Origin: an uncultured Chitinophagaceae bacterium
GTDB taxonomy: Bacteria > Bacteroidota > Bacteroidia > Chitinophagales > Chitinophagaceae
Assembly (NCBI GenBank): GCA_903895845.1
Contig: CAITVK010000056.1
Location: 1 to 51,030, forward strand
DNA: 51,030 nucleotides
Direction: 5' to 3'
Shown here: positions 42,814 through 51,030 of the stretch, one piece after another
Position numbering within the stretch: position 1 is the first letter of the stretch
How the letters are laid out: the number at the start of each line of letters is the position of its first letter
The notes under the pieces: generated by a model
The model's database searches: none
The model's input: only the letters and a program-made list of their open reading frames with translations
Told to the model about the DNA's origin: nothing
Position numbers and translations under genes: made by a program

Positions 42814-44859
42814 ATGAAAAAAAACAATAAAATAGTTTCACCTACACAGACCCCGACTCCTACTATTGGAGACAGGGCAACTAATGTCCTTATCGACAAA
42901 TTTGAATCCAAAACAATCTGGCACCTGCTCCTTCTGGTGTTATTGCCTTTCTTTATTTATGTAAAAGTTACTAGCTTTCAGTTCATCAACAACATGGACG
43001 ATACGAGTATCATCGTTCAGCATTTTGATTTTTTTACGCATTTCAAATATATTCTCGTTGCCTTTAAATCTGATGCATTCATCAACCCTTATGGCGATTT
43101 CTATCGGCCAATGCAGACTATAAGTTATATGTTAGACGCTTTTATAGGCGGCACGAATCCTTGGATATTTCATTTTACCAACCTGCTTTATCATCTCTTT
43201 ACGGTTATCTCAGTTTATTTTTTACTCCGTCTTCTACGTCTCAATCATCTCACTGCTTTTATCGCGGCTTTACTTTTCTCTGTTCATCCTTTGTTGTCCT
43301 CCGCCGTATCTTGGATACCCTCAAGAGGCGATTTATTAATTGGATTATTTGGCATATTGCTTTTTATCACCTTTATCAAGTATTGGACAAGCAATAAAAT
43401 AGTTTATATTTCATTGCATACTATTTTGTTTGCTTTGGCACTATTCAGTAAAGAAATAGCTATCCTGCTTCCTTTATTGTGTTTGTTTTACTACTTCTTC
43501 TTAATAAAAAAGAAAATTAGTTCGGCTATCAGAGAACTCTGGCCCTTTGCAATTGCATGGATTATCCCCTTTATTTTCTATTATATGTTGAGAAGCAAAG
43601 TCGTTGTTGTTACGCCACCTAGTTTCATATTGGGCTTTGGTCCCCTCTTAAACGATCTGCCTACTATCCCTATCATACTAGCCAAATTGTTTATTCCGCT
43701 ACAACTTTCTACCATGCCCCTGTTCGATAAACCTTTTACCATCATCGGTAGCCTTCTTTTACTTGGCATCATCTATCTGATTATAAAATATGCAAAAGAG
43801 AAGAAATGGCTGGCAGTACTTGGCTTTGGTTGGTTTATTCTGTTCATCGTTCCCCCATTATTTTTCAAGCTCTATTATAGCAAGTACATCGTTGAATATT
43901 ATGAACACCGCACTTATCTGCCACTGATTGGGCTTATTATTTTGGTAGCCTTCTGGTTAGACGAACTCCGCTCCAGAAATTACACCAAGGTTTATACAAG
44001 GCTTCCATTGGCACTGGTTCTGGCTTTCATATTCCTTGCTTCTTCACATAGCGATGATTTTAAGGAGTCGGTTGCTTTCTTCACCAATGCCACCGAGCTG
44101 GGCAATGCTGGCGCTTGTACCAAAAGAGGCGAATTGTATGCCCAACAAAGGGACTTTGCAAATGCTTTGAACGACTTTGACAAAGCAGTTGACTTATCGG
44201 GGGAGCAATACCCACCTGCCTTGTTTGCCAGAGGTAAGATAAGAGTCACTGCCAATAAAGATCATAAGGGTGCAGAGGAAGACTATACAAAAACAATTGC
44301 ATTGGATTCTACCTATCTGGATGCCTACATTGGAAGGGCGGAGGAGCGGACTGCCACCTCCAACTTCAGTGGTGCTTTGAATGATATTGAGAAAGCCAGA
44401 TTACTGGATAGTACCAATGTATATGTTTATTATACACACGCCAAAATACTGACATCGGCAATGAATTTTAAGGAAGCATTGCCTTTTTACAACAAAGCAA
44501 TCTCGATGGGTTCTTACTCTGCTGATATGTATAATGACCGTGCTTATGTGAAGTATAGATTGAATATTTTTGATGATGCCATCAAAGATTGTGATACCGC
44601 CATCCGCCTGTTTCCTCAGTTTATGAATGCCTATTACAACAAAGGCGTCATCTACCTTGGGGTTGGCAATGCCAAACAAGCCGTGAAGGAATTTGACACG
44701 ACACTTGCACTTAGCAATAATTTCTACTTTGGATACTTCTATAGAGGGATGGCTAAGAAACAACTGAACGATATGAAAGGTGCCTGTGCTGACTGGAACG
44801 AGTCTGCCAAACTAGGTTTTGCGGCAGCTCAGGATACGATTGCCAGATATTGCAGATAA
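42814..44859 (+). CDS. TMTC-like GT-C membrane protein with TPR tail (copy 1)
   Basis: A 681-residue protein, starting at the ATG after the promoter element (see 42779). The first 420 residues or so are polytopic membrane (around 10 helices) with features of the TMTC/GT-C glycosyltransferase fold. These are a first-loop acidic motif in FINNMDDTSIIV, then YRPMQTISYMLDAFIGGTNPWIFHFTNLLYHLF, HPLLSSAVSWIPSRGDLLIG and YYEHRTYLPLIGL. In the eukaryotic relatives these enzymes transfer mannose to proteins. The C-terminal 240 residues are TPR repeats (for example ACTKRGELYAQQRDFANALNDFDKAVDL). It heads a run of envelope-glycan genes. A close paralogue follows. The donor and acceptor are unknown. Confidence 0.85.
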   Translation: MKKNNKIVSPTQTPTPTIGDRATNVLIDKFESKTIWHLLLLVLLPFFIYVKVTSFQFINNMDDTSIIVQHFDFFTHFKYILVAFKSDAFINPYGDFYRPMQTISYMLDAFIGGTNPWIFHFTNLLYHLFTVISVYFLLRLLRLNHLTAFIAALLFSVHPLLSSAVSWIPSRGDLLIGLFGILLFITFIKYWTSNKIVYISLHTILFALALFSKEIAILLPLLCLFYYFFLIKKKISSAIRELWPFAIAWIIPFIFYYMLRSKVVVVTPPSFILGFGPLLNDLPTIPIILAKLFIPLQLSTMPLFDKPFTIIGSLLLLGIIYLIIKYAKEKKWLAVLGFGWFILFIVPPLFFKLYYSKYIVEYYEHRTYLPLIGLIILVAFWLDELRSRNYTKVYTRLPLALVLAFIFLASSHSDDFKESVAFFTNATELGNAGACTKRGELYAQQRDFANALNDFDKAVDLSGEQYPPALFARGKIRVTANKDHKGAEEDYTKTIALDSTYLDAYIGRAEERTATSNFSGALNDIEKARLLDSTNVYVYYTHAKILTSAMNFKEALPFYNKAISMGSYSADMYNDRAYVKYRLNIFDDAIKDCDTAIRLFPQFMNAYYNKGVIYLGVGNAKQAVKEFDTTLALSNNFYFGYFYRGMAKKQLNDMKGACADWNESAKLGFAAAQDTIARYCR

Positions 44860-44976
44860 AAAATAACAATTGCCCATTATAAAGAGGGGCGTTGCAATGA
44901 ATAGCGTGCATAATAAAGAATAAAAAAGCCATCGGATTTATCAGTGCAGCTGGTGGCAAAAAATAAAGTAATAAAT

Positions 44977-47007
44977 ATGGACAAGGTTACAACAGACACG
45001 CTTAGCCCATCTTGGTTCAGGAAACATTTTATTGATGGCTTCCGTAATAAAACTTTGTTGCACCTACTGATTATTACCATACTCCCTATTTTGGTTTATG
45101 TGCAGTCGGTTAATTACGATTATACCAACTTTGATGATAATGGTATCATTCTTCAAAAGTTTGATATTGTAGGTAATATCCACCATATAGACACTGCCTT
45201 TAAGGTAGATGCCTTCTTTAACCCAACAGGAGACTTTTATCGTCCTGTCCAGAACATAACCTTCATGCTGGATGCGCAAGTGAGCAAGGATAAACTCTGG
45301 ATGTTCCATATTACCAATCTGCTCATCCATATACTCACGTGCATCTCCCTGTACTTCTTCCTCCCTTTTCTCAACATCAAGAAATATACTTCGTTCCTGC
45401 TGGCGGCACTCTTTAGCATCCACCCTTTGTTTGCCTCGGGCGTGGGATGGATACCCTCCAGAGGGGATATCTTGATTGGCGTATTGGGCATTCAGTTATT
45501 TATCACTTTTGCGCTTTACTTCCGAACCAAAAACATACTCTACCTGATTGTACACATCCTATTGTTTCTGGTGACCATTTTCACTAAAGAAACAACGGTA
45601 TTCTTCCCTATTCTTTTCTTGTACTATTATTTCTTTCTTATAAAAGAGCAATTCAGTTTCAGGAGTATCCTGCGTTTGGTTCCTTTTGGGGCTGCCTGGC
45701 TAGGTATCCTTGTTTACTATTTAATACTGAGAAGTAAAGTGGTTGCCAAGTCCGGTGCAACAGTAGATGTATTGGGGATTATCCCTTTCTTCAAGAACAA
45801 TACGGTAATACCAACCATCATTGGTAAATTCTTTGTCCCTTTTAATTTATCTACATTCCCGCTGTACAACAATGCTTCCACCATCATAGGACTCATTTGT
45901 CTGTTGGGCATATTGTACCTCACCTTCGAATATTCTATTGAAAAAAAGTGGGCTGCCTCTCTGGGTTTCCTTTGGTTTTTACTATTTGCCATCCCTCCTA
46001 CTATCTATCGTCTACAAAATGCCGACATATTTTTTAACTACCTCGAGCACCGTACTTATCTTCCCATGATTGGTATCGTGATTATACTAGCACTATTTAT
46101 TGATGACCATATAGCTTCTACCAACTTCCACAAGTGGTTTATCTGGGCGTATATCCCTGTCATCATTTTATTTGGCATATTGGCACATATCCATTGTGAG
46201 GATTATAAAGATGGTTATTCTGTTAATGATCGTGCAGCCCGATTAAATAATCCTTCTGCATTGGCAGGAAGGGCAGGCAGGGATTTGGAAAAGAAAGATA
46301 CCATTCAGGCGATGAGCGACATCAATAAAGCAATTGAACTGAATCCTACAGATCCTAACATGTACTTTCAGAGAGGAAAGATTATGGCTAGAATGCTGAA
46401 CCATGAAGCAGCAGAACAGGATTTCTCCCTGACACTGAACATGCAGCCAACCACAGATGCTTTGCTTGGCAGATCTATTGAACGCAGATACCTGCATAAA
46501 TATGAAGCTGCACTCAGAGACATCTATCAGGCAGCAACGCTAGACCCCAATAATCCCAAAATATTTTATTCGTACGGTAACCTGCTGGTTGCCACCAAGA
46601 ATTATAAGGAAGCGGACAGTTGCTATTCGAGGGTAATAAAATTAGTCCCCAACTACGCAGAAGCCTATAATAACAGGGCTTATTGCAAGCTATTTACAGG
46701 AGACTATACCGGAACTATCTTAGATTGTAATCAAGCATTGAAACTAATGGGAAACAAGCCGTCGCCCATTGTTTTTAATAATCTAGGGCAAGCTTATCGT
46801 GAATTAAACAAACTGGATAGTGCTTTCATCTATTTCAATGAGGCAGTAGCACTAGACAACACCTTTGCACAAGCTTACTTTGAAAGGGGCAAGGCTTATC
46901 TGAAGATTAACAATTTAAACAATGCCTGTGGAGACTGGCTTAAATCCAAGAGCTTGGGTTATACCGATTCAACAGGAATGATAAATAAATATTGCAACAT
47001 TAAATAA
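44977..47007 (+). CDS. TMTC-like GT-C membrane protein with TPR tail (copy 2)
   Basis: A 676-residue paralogue of the previous gene. I use the ATG at 44977 because it gives the same N-terminal register (short cytoplasmic head, first membrane helix LLHLLIITILPILVYV). Matching motifs are YTNFDDNGIILQ (acidic pair), YRPVQNITFMLDAQVSKDKLWMFHITNLLIHIL, HPLFASGVGWIPSRGDILIG and YLEHRTYLPMIGIVI. The C-terminal third again is TPR repeats, ending with a short YxDSTG-type tail. The gap to copy 1 is 117 bases. Sequence divergence is clear but the layout is the same, so it is a tandem duplication that has probably split function (different acceptors or donors). Confidence 0.86.
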   Translation: MDKVTTDTLSPSWFRKHFIDGFRNKTLLHLLIITILPILVYVQSVNYDYTNFDDNGIILQKFDIVGNIHHIDTAFKVDAFFNPTGDFYRPVQNITFMLDAQVSKDKLWMFHITNLLIHILTCISLYFFLPFLNIKKYTSFLLAALFSIHPLFASGVGWIPSRGDILIGVLGIQLFITFALYFRTKNILYLIVHILLFLVTIFTKETTVFFPILFLYYYFFLIKEQFSFRSILRLVPFGAAWLGILVYYLILRSKVVAKSGATVDVLGIIPFFKNNTVIPTIIGKFFVPFNLSTFPLYNNASTIIGLICLLGILYLTFEYSIEKKWAASLGFLWFLLFAIPPTIYRLQNADIFFNYLEHRTYLPMIGIVIILALFIDDHIASTNFHKWFIWAYIPVIILFGILAHIHCEDYKDGYSVNDRAARLNNPSALAGRAGRDLEKKDTIQAMSDINKAIELNPTDPNMYFQRGKIMARMLNHEAAEQDFSLTLNMQPTTDALLGRSIERRYLHKYEAALRDIYQAATLDPNNPKIFYSYGNLLVATKNYKEADSCYSRVIKLVPNYAEAYNNRAYCKLFTGDYTGTILDCNQALKLMGNKPSPIVFNNLGQAYRELNKLDSAFIYFNEAVALDNTFAQAYFERGKAYLKINNLNNACGDWLKSKSLGYTDSTGMINKYCNIK

Positions 47008-47074
47008 TCGGTTGTTAACGATTGGCGCTTAGTAATAATAAAAAATGTAAATCACTAATAACTAATAACTAATT

Positions 47075-47815
47075 ATGGTACAGAACAAAAAAGTAATCGT
47101 AGTGATGCCCGCCTACAATGCGGCAAAAACGTTGGTAACAACCTACAACGAAATCCCATTTGACATTGTAGACGAAGTGTTATTGGTGGATGATGCAAGC
47201 ACGGATGAGACCGCCAAAATTGCCAAGGAGCTGAATATCAAATTGATTATTCATTCAAGCAATTTAGGGTATGGTGGCAATCAGAAGACTTGTTACAACG
47301 AAGCCATCAAGGCGGGTGGTGACATCATTATCATGCTTCACCCCGATTACCAATATACACCCAAACTCATTGGTGCCATGGCCTATCTACTCAATTCAGA
47401 CGAATTTGATATTGTACTAGGCTCTCGTATATTGGGTGGTAAATCGCGCATTGGTGGGATGCCTTTATACAAATACATCAGCAACCGTGCGCTTACGCTG
47501 ATGCAGAATATACTGATGGGTGCCAAGCTATCCGAATACCACACGGGTTACAGGGCTTATACCAAACAAGTGCTGGAAACAATCCCTTGGAAAAACAACT
47601 CAGATGATTTCGTTTTCGATAATCAATTCCTTTCACAAGCCATCTATGCCGACTTCCGCATTGGCGAGATTACCTGCCCTACCCGATACTTCAAGGAGGC
47701 CTCTTCAATCAACTTTGCACGAAGTGTGAAGTACGGCTTGGGTTGCCTGAAGACTGCTATGCTTTTCAGGTTACAGAAAATTGGACTAGTGAAGACCAAA
47801 TTATTCTCTTTTTAG
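47075..47815 (+). CDS. Family 2 glycosyltransferase
   Basis: A 246-residue GT-A-fold enzyme without membrane segments. It opens with VIVVMPAYNAAKTL, has the nucleotide-binding DD pair in LLVDDAST (39-40), and a catalytic-region motif LHPDYQY (D91) in place of the usual DxD. The C-terminal part (SEYHTGYRAYTKQVLETIP, DDFVFDNQFLSQAIY) matches bacterial GT2 enzymes that resemble dolichyl-phosphate mannose synthase. It could supply a polyprenyl-linked sugar to the membrane GT-C enzymes next to it. It is 67 bases downstream of TMTC copy 2 and likely in the same transcript. Confidence 0.9.
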   Translation: MVQNKKVIVVMPAYNAAKTLVTTYNEIPFDIVDEVLLVDDASTDETAKIAKELNIKLIIHSSNLGYGGNQKTCYNEAIKAGGDIIIMLHPDYQYTPKLIGAMAYLLNSDEFDIVLGSRILGGKSRIGGMPLYKYISNRALTLMQNILMGAKLSEYHTGYRAYTKQVLETIPWKNNSDDFVFDNQFLSQAIYADFRIGEITCPTRYFKEASSINFARSVKYGLGCLKTAMLFRLQKIGLVKTKLFSF

Positions 47816-47959
47816 AGGGAGACGACAAAAGTAATTGCATTACATTTTTTGAATGTTAAGATTGCACAAGCTTAATTGGATAATTATTTTTTGTGCATAA
47901 CATATAGTTAATACCCAACTATCGCCAATAAAACTAACTTTACTGCCAAAGTAAGTTTT

Positions 47960-50392
47960 ATGACTAAATTATTTTCTCTGTTATCGGCAACCATCATTGC
48001 TACTACTACCCTCGCACAATCAAATGCCCCCCTGCTTCCAACGCAAGTGCAACTTCCAAACGGATGGCACCTCACTCCTGCTGGAAAGAATATACAACTT
48101 GGGGATTTGCCCTTGAATATGGCAGTTTCTCCCTCCAAAAAATACCTTGCTATCACAAACAATGGTCAGAGTACGCAAAGTATTGAGCTGATTAGTGTAA
48201 AAGACGACAAGCTTGTAGACAGCATTACCGTTGCCAAAGCATGGGTAGGTCTTGCCTATGGGGCTGATGACAAAAATATCTATGCCTCTGGTGGGAATGA
48301 CAATGTTATTCTTCATTACACCATAGAAAACAATAAACTTAAGTTGAGTGATAGTCTGGTACTAGGTGCTAAATGGCCTACTAAAATTTCCCCTGCCGGG
48401 CTAGCCATTGATGATGATAAACACCTTATTTATGTTGTGACCAAAGAGGATAATAGTTTGTATGTGGTAGATATTACAAGTAAACAAACAATTAATAGAG
48501 TTGCCTTACCCGCAGAAGCTTACACCTGTGTGCTATCGTCCAACAAAAAACAACTCTACATTTCCTGCTGGGGCTGTGGCAAAGTACTTATCTATAATAC
48601 TGTCAGCAACAAAATAGACGGTGAGATTGCAGTGGGTAGTAACCCGAATGATCTTTGCCTGAACAAAAAAGGGACTATCCTATACGTTGCCAACTCCAAT
48701 GACAACAGTGTGTCGGTGGTGGACTTAAAAGCAATGAAAGTTATAGAGACATTGAATGCGGCTTTGTATCCAGATGCGCCTGCTGGTTCTACCACCAATG
48801 GCGTTGCCTTGAGTGCCGACGAGCAAACCTTATATATTGCCAATGCCGACAACAATTGTCTGGCTGTATTTGATGTTACCAATCCGGGCAATAGTAGCAG
48901 CAAGGGTTTTATACCTGTGGGCTGGTACCCAACTTCTGTGAAAGTGGTTGGCAAAAAGATATTTGTGGCCAATGGAAAGGGCTTATCCTCTATGGCAAAC
49001 CCCTTTGGCCCCAATCCACTCAACAAGAAAACAAAGGTTACTTACCAACAAGGCGACCCCAATAAACCACAAGACATACAGTATATAGCTGGTCTGTTTA
49101 AGGGTACGCTGAGCATCATCAATACCCCCAGTGAAGAAGAACTAAGTGCTTATTCTCAAGCTGTTTACAAAAACACCCCTTATACAAAAGCAAAAGAAAC
49201 AATCTCAGAGGGAGAACCCGACAATCCTATCCCTAGGAAAGTAGGCAAGGTTTCCCCTATCAAGCACGTATTTTATATCATCAAAGAAAATAGAACCTAC
49301 GATCAGGTATTAGGAGATATCAAAGAGGGCAATGGAGATAGTAGCCTGGTATTGTTTGGTGAGAAGATAACACCTAATCTCCACGCTTTAGCCAAGCAAT
49401 TTGTGCTGTTAGATAATTTTTATTGTGATGGCGAAGTAAGTGCCGACGGACATAACTGGACTATGGGTGCCTATGCCAATGATTATCTGGAGAAAACCTG
49501 GGTATCTAGTTATGGCGGCAGAGGTGGTGACTATGATGCTGAGGGCAGGCGTGCAATTGCCAATAACAAGAAAGGCTTCTTGTGGGATTATGCCCAACGA
49601 GCAGGAGTCAGCTACCGGACGTATGGTGAGTTTGGAGATAATTATAAACCTAACATTGCGGTATTGAAGGATCATATTTGTCCTTATTTTACTTGTTGGG
49701 ATATGAATACCAGAGATACTACAAGGTTTGGCCAATGGAAGCGAGATTTCGATTCTTTGCTTGCCATTCATGCAGTACCCCAACTAAATACGCTCCACTT
49801 GGGTAACGACCATACCGAAGGCTTAAAGCTTGGTAAACCTACTCCATTAGCCTACGTGGCTGACAATGATTTATCGGTTGGGATGTTTGTAGACTATCTA
49901 AGTAAAAGCCCTATCTGGGGGGAGAGTGTTGTTTTTGTGGTAGAAGATGATGCACAAAATGGTTCGGATCATGTGGATGCACACCGTACTACTGCTTATG
50001 TGGCAGGTGGGTTTGTGAAGAGAAATTTTGTAGATCATACCATGTATTCCACTTCGTCTATGCTGCATACGATTGAGTTGATACTCGGGTTGCCTCCTAT
50101 GAGCCAATATGATGCTGCGGCAACCCCAATGTGGCGTTCTTTCAACATAGAAACAGATACGACCGGATTTGATGTCAAGCCCTTGCTAACAGATATCAAT
50201 GCAAGAAATGACAGACACAGTGTCTGGCAACAGAAAAGTGAAAGCTTCGACTTCAGCAAGGAGGATAAAGTACCAGATGGCATATTTACGGAAGTAATCT
50301 GGAAAGCCGTCAAGGGATTGGATACGCCACTCCCTTCTCCCAACAGGGCCGCATTTCTAAAGCTTAATCCCAGAGACAAGGATGGTGACTAG
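47960..50392 (+). CDS. YncE-like beta-propeller fused to an alkaline-phosphatase-superfamily phosphoesterase
   Basis: An 810-residue exported fusion. After a signal peptide (MTKLFSLLSATIIATTTLA), residues about 50-400 are a YncE/YVTN-type beta-propeller (repeats such as IYASGGNDNVILHY, LYVVDITSKQT, LYVANSNDNSVSVVDLKAMK). Residues about 430-800 are a phosphoesterase of the phospholipase C / acid phosphatase type: IKENRTYDQVLGDIKEGNGDS, DNFYCDGEVSADGHNW, FVVEDDAQNGSDHVDAHR. The catalytic residues of the superfamily are probably among these Asp/His/Asn positions. Known homologues carry the same fusion and are annotated only as phosphoesterases. It would act on a phosphorylated or lipid-linked substrate in the periplasm. 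It sits within the glycosylation run. Confidence 0.9.
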   Translation: MTKLFSLLSATIIATTTLAQSNAPLLPTQVQLPNGWHLTPAGKNIQLGDLPLNMAVSPSKKYLAITNNGQSTQSIELISVKDDKLVDSITVAKAWVGLAYGADDKNIYASGGNDNVILHYTIENNKLKLSDSLVLGAKWPTKISPAGLAIDDDKHLIYVVTKEDNSLYVVDITSKQTINRVALPAEAYTCVLSSNKKQLYISCWGCGKVLIYNTVSNKIDGEIAVGSNPNDLCLNKKGTILYVANSNDNSVSVVDLKAMKVIETLNAALYPDAPAGSTTNGVALSADEQTLYIANADNNCLAVFDVTNPGNSSSKGFIPVGWYPTSVKVVGKKIFVANGKGLSSMANPFGPNPLNKKTKVTYQQGDPNKPQDIQYIAGLFKGTLSIINTPSEEELSAYSQAVYKNTPYTKAKETISEGEPDNPIPRKVGKVSPIKHVFYIIKENRTYDQVLGDIKEGNGDSSLVLFGEKITPNLHALAKQFVLLDNFYCDGEVSADGHNWTMGAYANDYLEKTWVSSYGGRGGDYDAEGRRAIANNKKGFLWDYAQRAGVSYRTYGEFGDNYKPNIAVLKDHICPYFTCWDMNTRDTTRFGQWKRDFDSLLAIHAVPQLNTLHLGNDHTEGLKLGKPTPLAYVADNDLSVGMFVDYLSKSPIWGESVVFVVEDDAQNGSDHVDAHRTTAYVAGGFVKRNFVDHTMYSTSSMLHTIELILGLPPMSQYDAAATPMWRSFNIETDTTGFDVKPLLTDINARNDRHSVWQQKSESFDFSKEDKVPDGIFTEVIWKAVKGLDTPLPSPNRAAFLKLNPRDKDGD

Positions 50393-50486
50393 TATAGAGT
50401 TTTAGTTTATTCCGAACTTAATTGAGTAACTGTTCAATTAGGAAGTTCAAGAGATTTTTGCACCCATAAAAAAGCACATTTAAAGT

Positions 50487-50909
50487 ATGAAGAAAAACAA
50501 CTGGATATTGTTTGGCTTTATAATCATAAAATTCATACTTCAATATGTGCTTGTGAATCCTGTTTATGATTTGCAGCGGGACGAATACTTGTATCTCGAT
50601 CAAGGCAATCATTTGGCTTGGGGTTATATCTCAGTGCCACCCGTTACGTCTTGGCTTTCTTTTGCAATCAATCTTTTGAGTGGCTCTGTCGCTTTGGTAC
50701 GATTCGTCCCTGCACTGTTTGGAGCTTTGACGATACTCCTTGTCTGGAAAATAGTAGAAGAACTAAAGGGTAACTTATTCGCTTTGATATTGGGTTCATT
50801 ATCTGTACTTGTATCAGCCATCCTTCGGGTAAATATCTTGTATCAACCCAACTCTCTGGATGTATTCTTTTGGTGTCTTTTTGACTTTACTAACGTGAGT
50901 TCGGGATAA
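50487..50909 (+). pseudogene. GT39-type (ArnT/PMT-like) glycosyltransferase truncated by an IS982-type element
   Basis: The N-terminal 135 residues of a membrane glycosyltransferase of family 39: a first helix, then YDLQRDEYLYLDQGNHLAWGYISVPPVTSWLS (acidic D-E pair), then a helical region ending ILYQPNSLDVFFWCLFDF. The family is normally about 500 residues. After about 50890 the frame runs into an insertion-sequence end (TNVSSG, then stop at 50909). The gene is therefore broken unless its other half lies beyond the window after the element. It is the last gene of the glycosylation run, 94 bases after the phosphoesterase. Confidence 0.87.
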
Positions 50910-51030
50910 GAGATTAAGAAAAAAGGTGTAAATTAGAGGATATAATGTACCACCATTTTATCACTAAAATACACCCTTATGTTGCGGGATAAAGTTATAG
51001 ATATTTTCGTTCCAGTAGATGATTTCTGTA
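50893..51030 (+). mobile_element. IS982-family insertion sequence, left end (runs off window)
   Basis: The element appears to begin near ACGTGAGTTCGGGATAAG (about 50893-50910), which interrupts the GT39 frame. About 85 bases later a transposase frame opens. The terminal sequence and the leader (GGTGTAAATTAGAGG) resemble IS982-type elements of Bacteroidota. The exact boundary and any target duplication cannot be verified because the far end is outside the window. Confidence 0.72.
50979..51030 (+). CDS. IS982-family transposase, N-terminal fragment
   Basis: The frame from 50979 reads MLRDKVIDIFVPVDDFC and leaves the window. The pattern M-L-x-x-K-[IV]-x-[DE]-I-F-x-x-V-D-D-F-C is the well-known start of IS982 transposases. 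Nothing of the catalytic part is seen. Confidence 0.78.
   Translation, partial: MLRDKVIDIFVPVDDFC

Noticed and set aside
44944-44976. Longer N-terminus for the second TMTC-like protein
   Set aside because: The ATG at 44977 matches the register of the paralogue, and no conservation is seen before it.

Overview
The window looks like chromosomal DNA of a Bacteroidota bacterium, most likely of the Chitinophagaceae/Sphingobacteriia type. Evidence: promoters of the Bacteroidetes form (TANNTTTG with an upstream TTG/TTTG), weak ribosome-binding sites, type IX secretion (T9SS) C-terminal sorting domains, a PID-CTERM-like protein, Bacteroidetes lipoprotein signals, and the gene orders era-der and HD-hydrolase-lpxD. 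Both ends of the window lie inside insertion sequences: the 5' end of an IS5-type transposase on the left (minus strand) and the start of an IS982-type element on the right (plus strand). This is what a contig bounded by repeats would look like.

Layout. 1-2.5 kb: IS5 remnant, a PLP-dependent alpha-oxoamine synthase (possibly serine palmitoyltransferase) and a secreted protein. 2.6-5.5 kb: initiator tRNA, then era and der (ribosome biogenesis GTPases), then a tiny lipoprotein. 5.5-8.6 kb: an HD-domain dNTPase-like gene and lpxD, flanked by two related Bor-like lipoproteins. 8.7-13.9 kb: a leucine-rich-repeat/kinase fusion, a DUF4139 (MuiA-like) protein, a repeat array and a GAF histidine kinase. 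13.9-20.6 kb: an ABC-F ATPase, two exported unknowns, thrS and infC. 20.7-21.4 kb: a UPF0175/DUF3368 toxin-antitoxin-type pair. 21.5-25 kb: a photolyase cluster (SDR, DUF2071, TIGR03643, cryptochrome/photolyase, a 47-residue DUF2256 protein). 25-28 kb: an unknown exported protein, a second repeat array and an AT-rich nuclease-like gene with a SEC-C tail. 28-41.7 kb (all minus strand): an FG-GAP T9SS protein, a GH28 polygalacturonase-like enzyme with a GntR/LacI-type regulator, a PID-CTERM peptide and a 2767-residue T9SS surface protein. 42-51 kb: a third repeat array, then a plus-strand envelope-glycosylation run (two tandem TMTC-like GT-C/TPR proteins, a GT2, a YncE/phosphoesterase fusion, and a GT39 gene cut by the IS982 element).

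The most unusual structure is non-coding. Three intergenic arrays (12140-12386, 25929-26154, 42213-42480) are built on a 21-bp period, equal to two helical turns, and organised in four-module super-units of 83, 83 and 84 bp. Arrays 1 and 2 read as diverged copies in opposite orientation. Their palindromic cores differ by a compensated base pair (TTTAGAC-GTCTAAA against TTTACAC-GTGTAAA), which suggests that the symmetry itself is conserved. I know of no named element matching this description, but I could not search for one.
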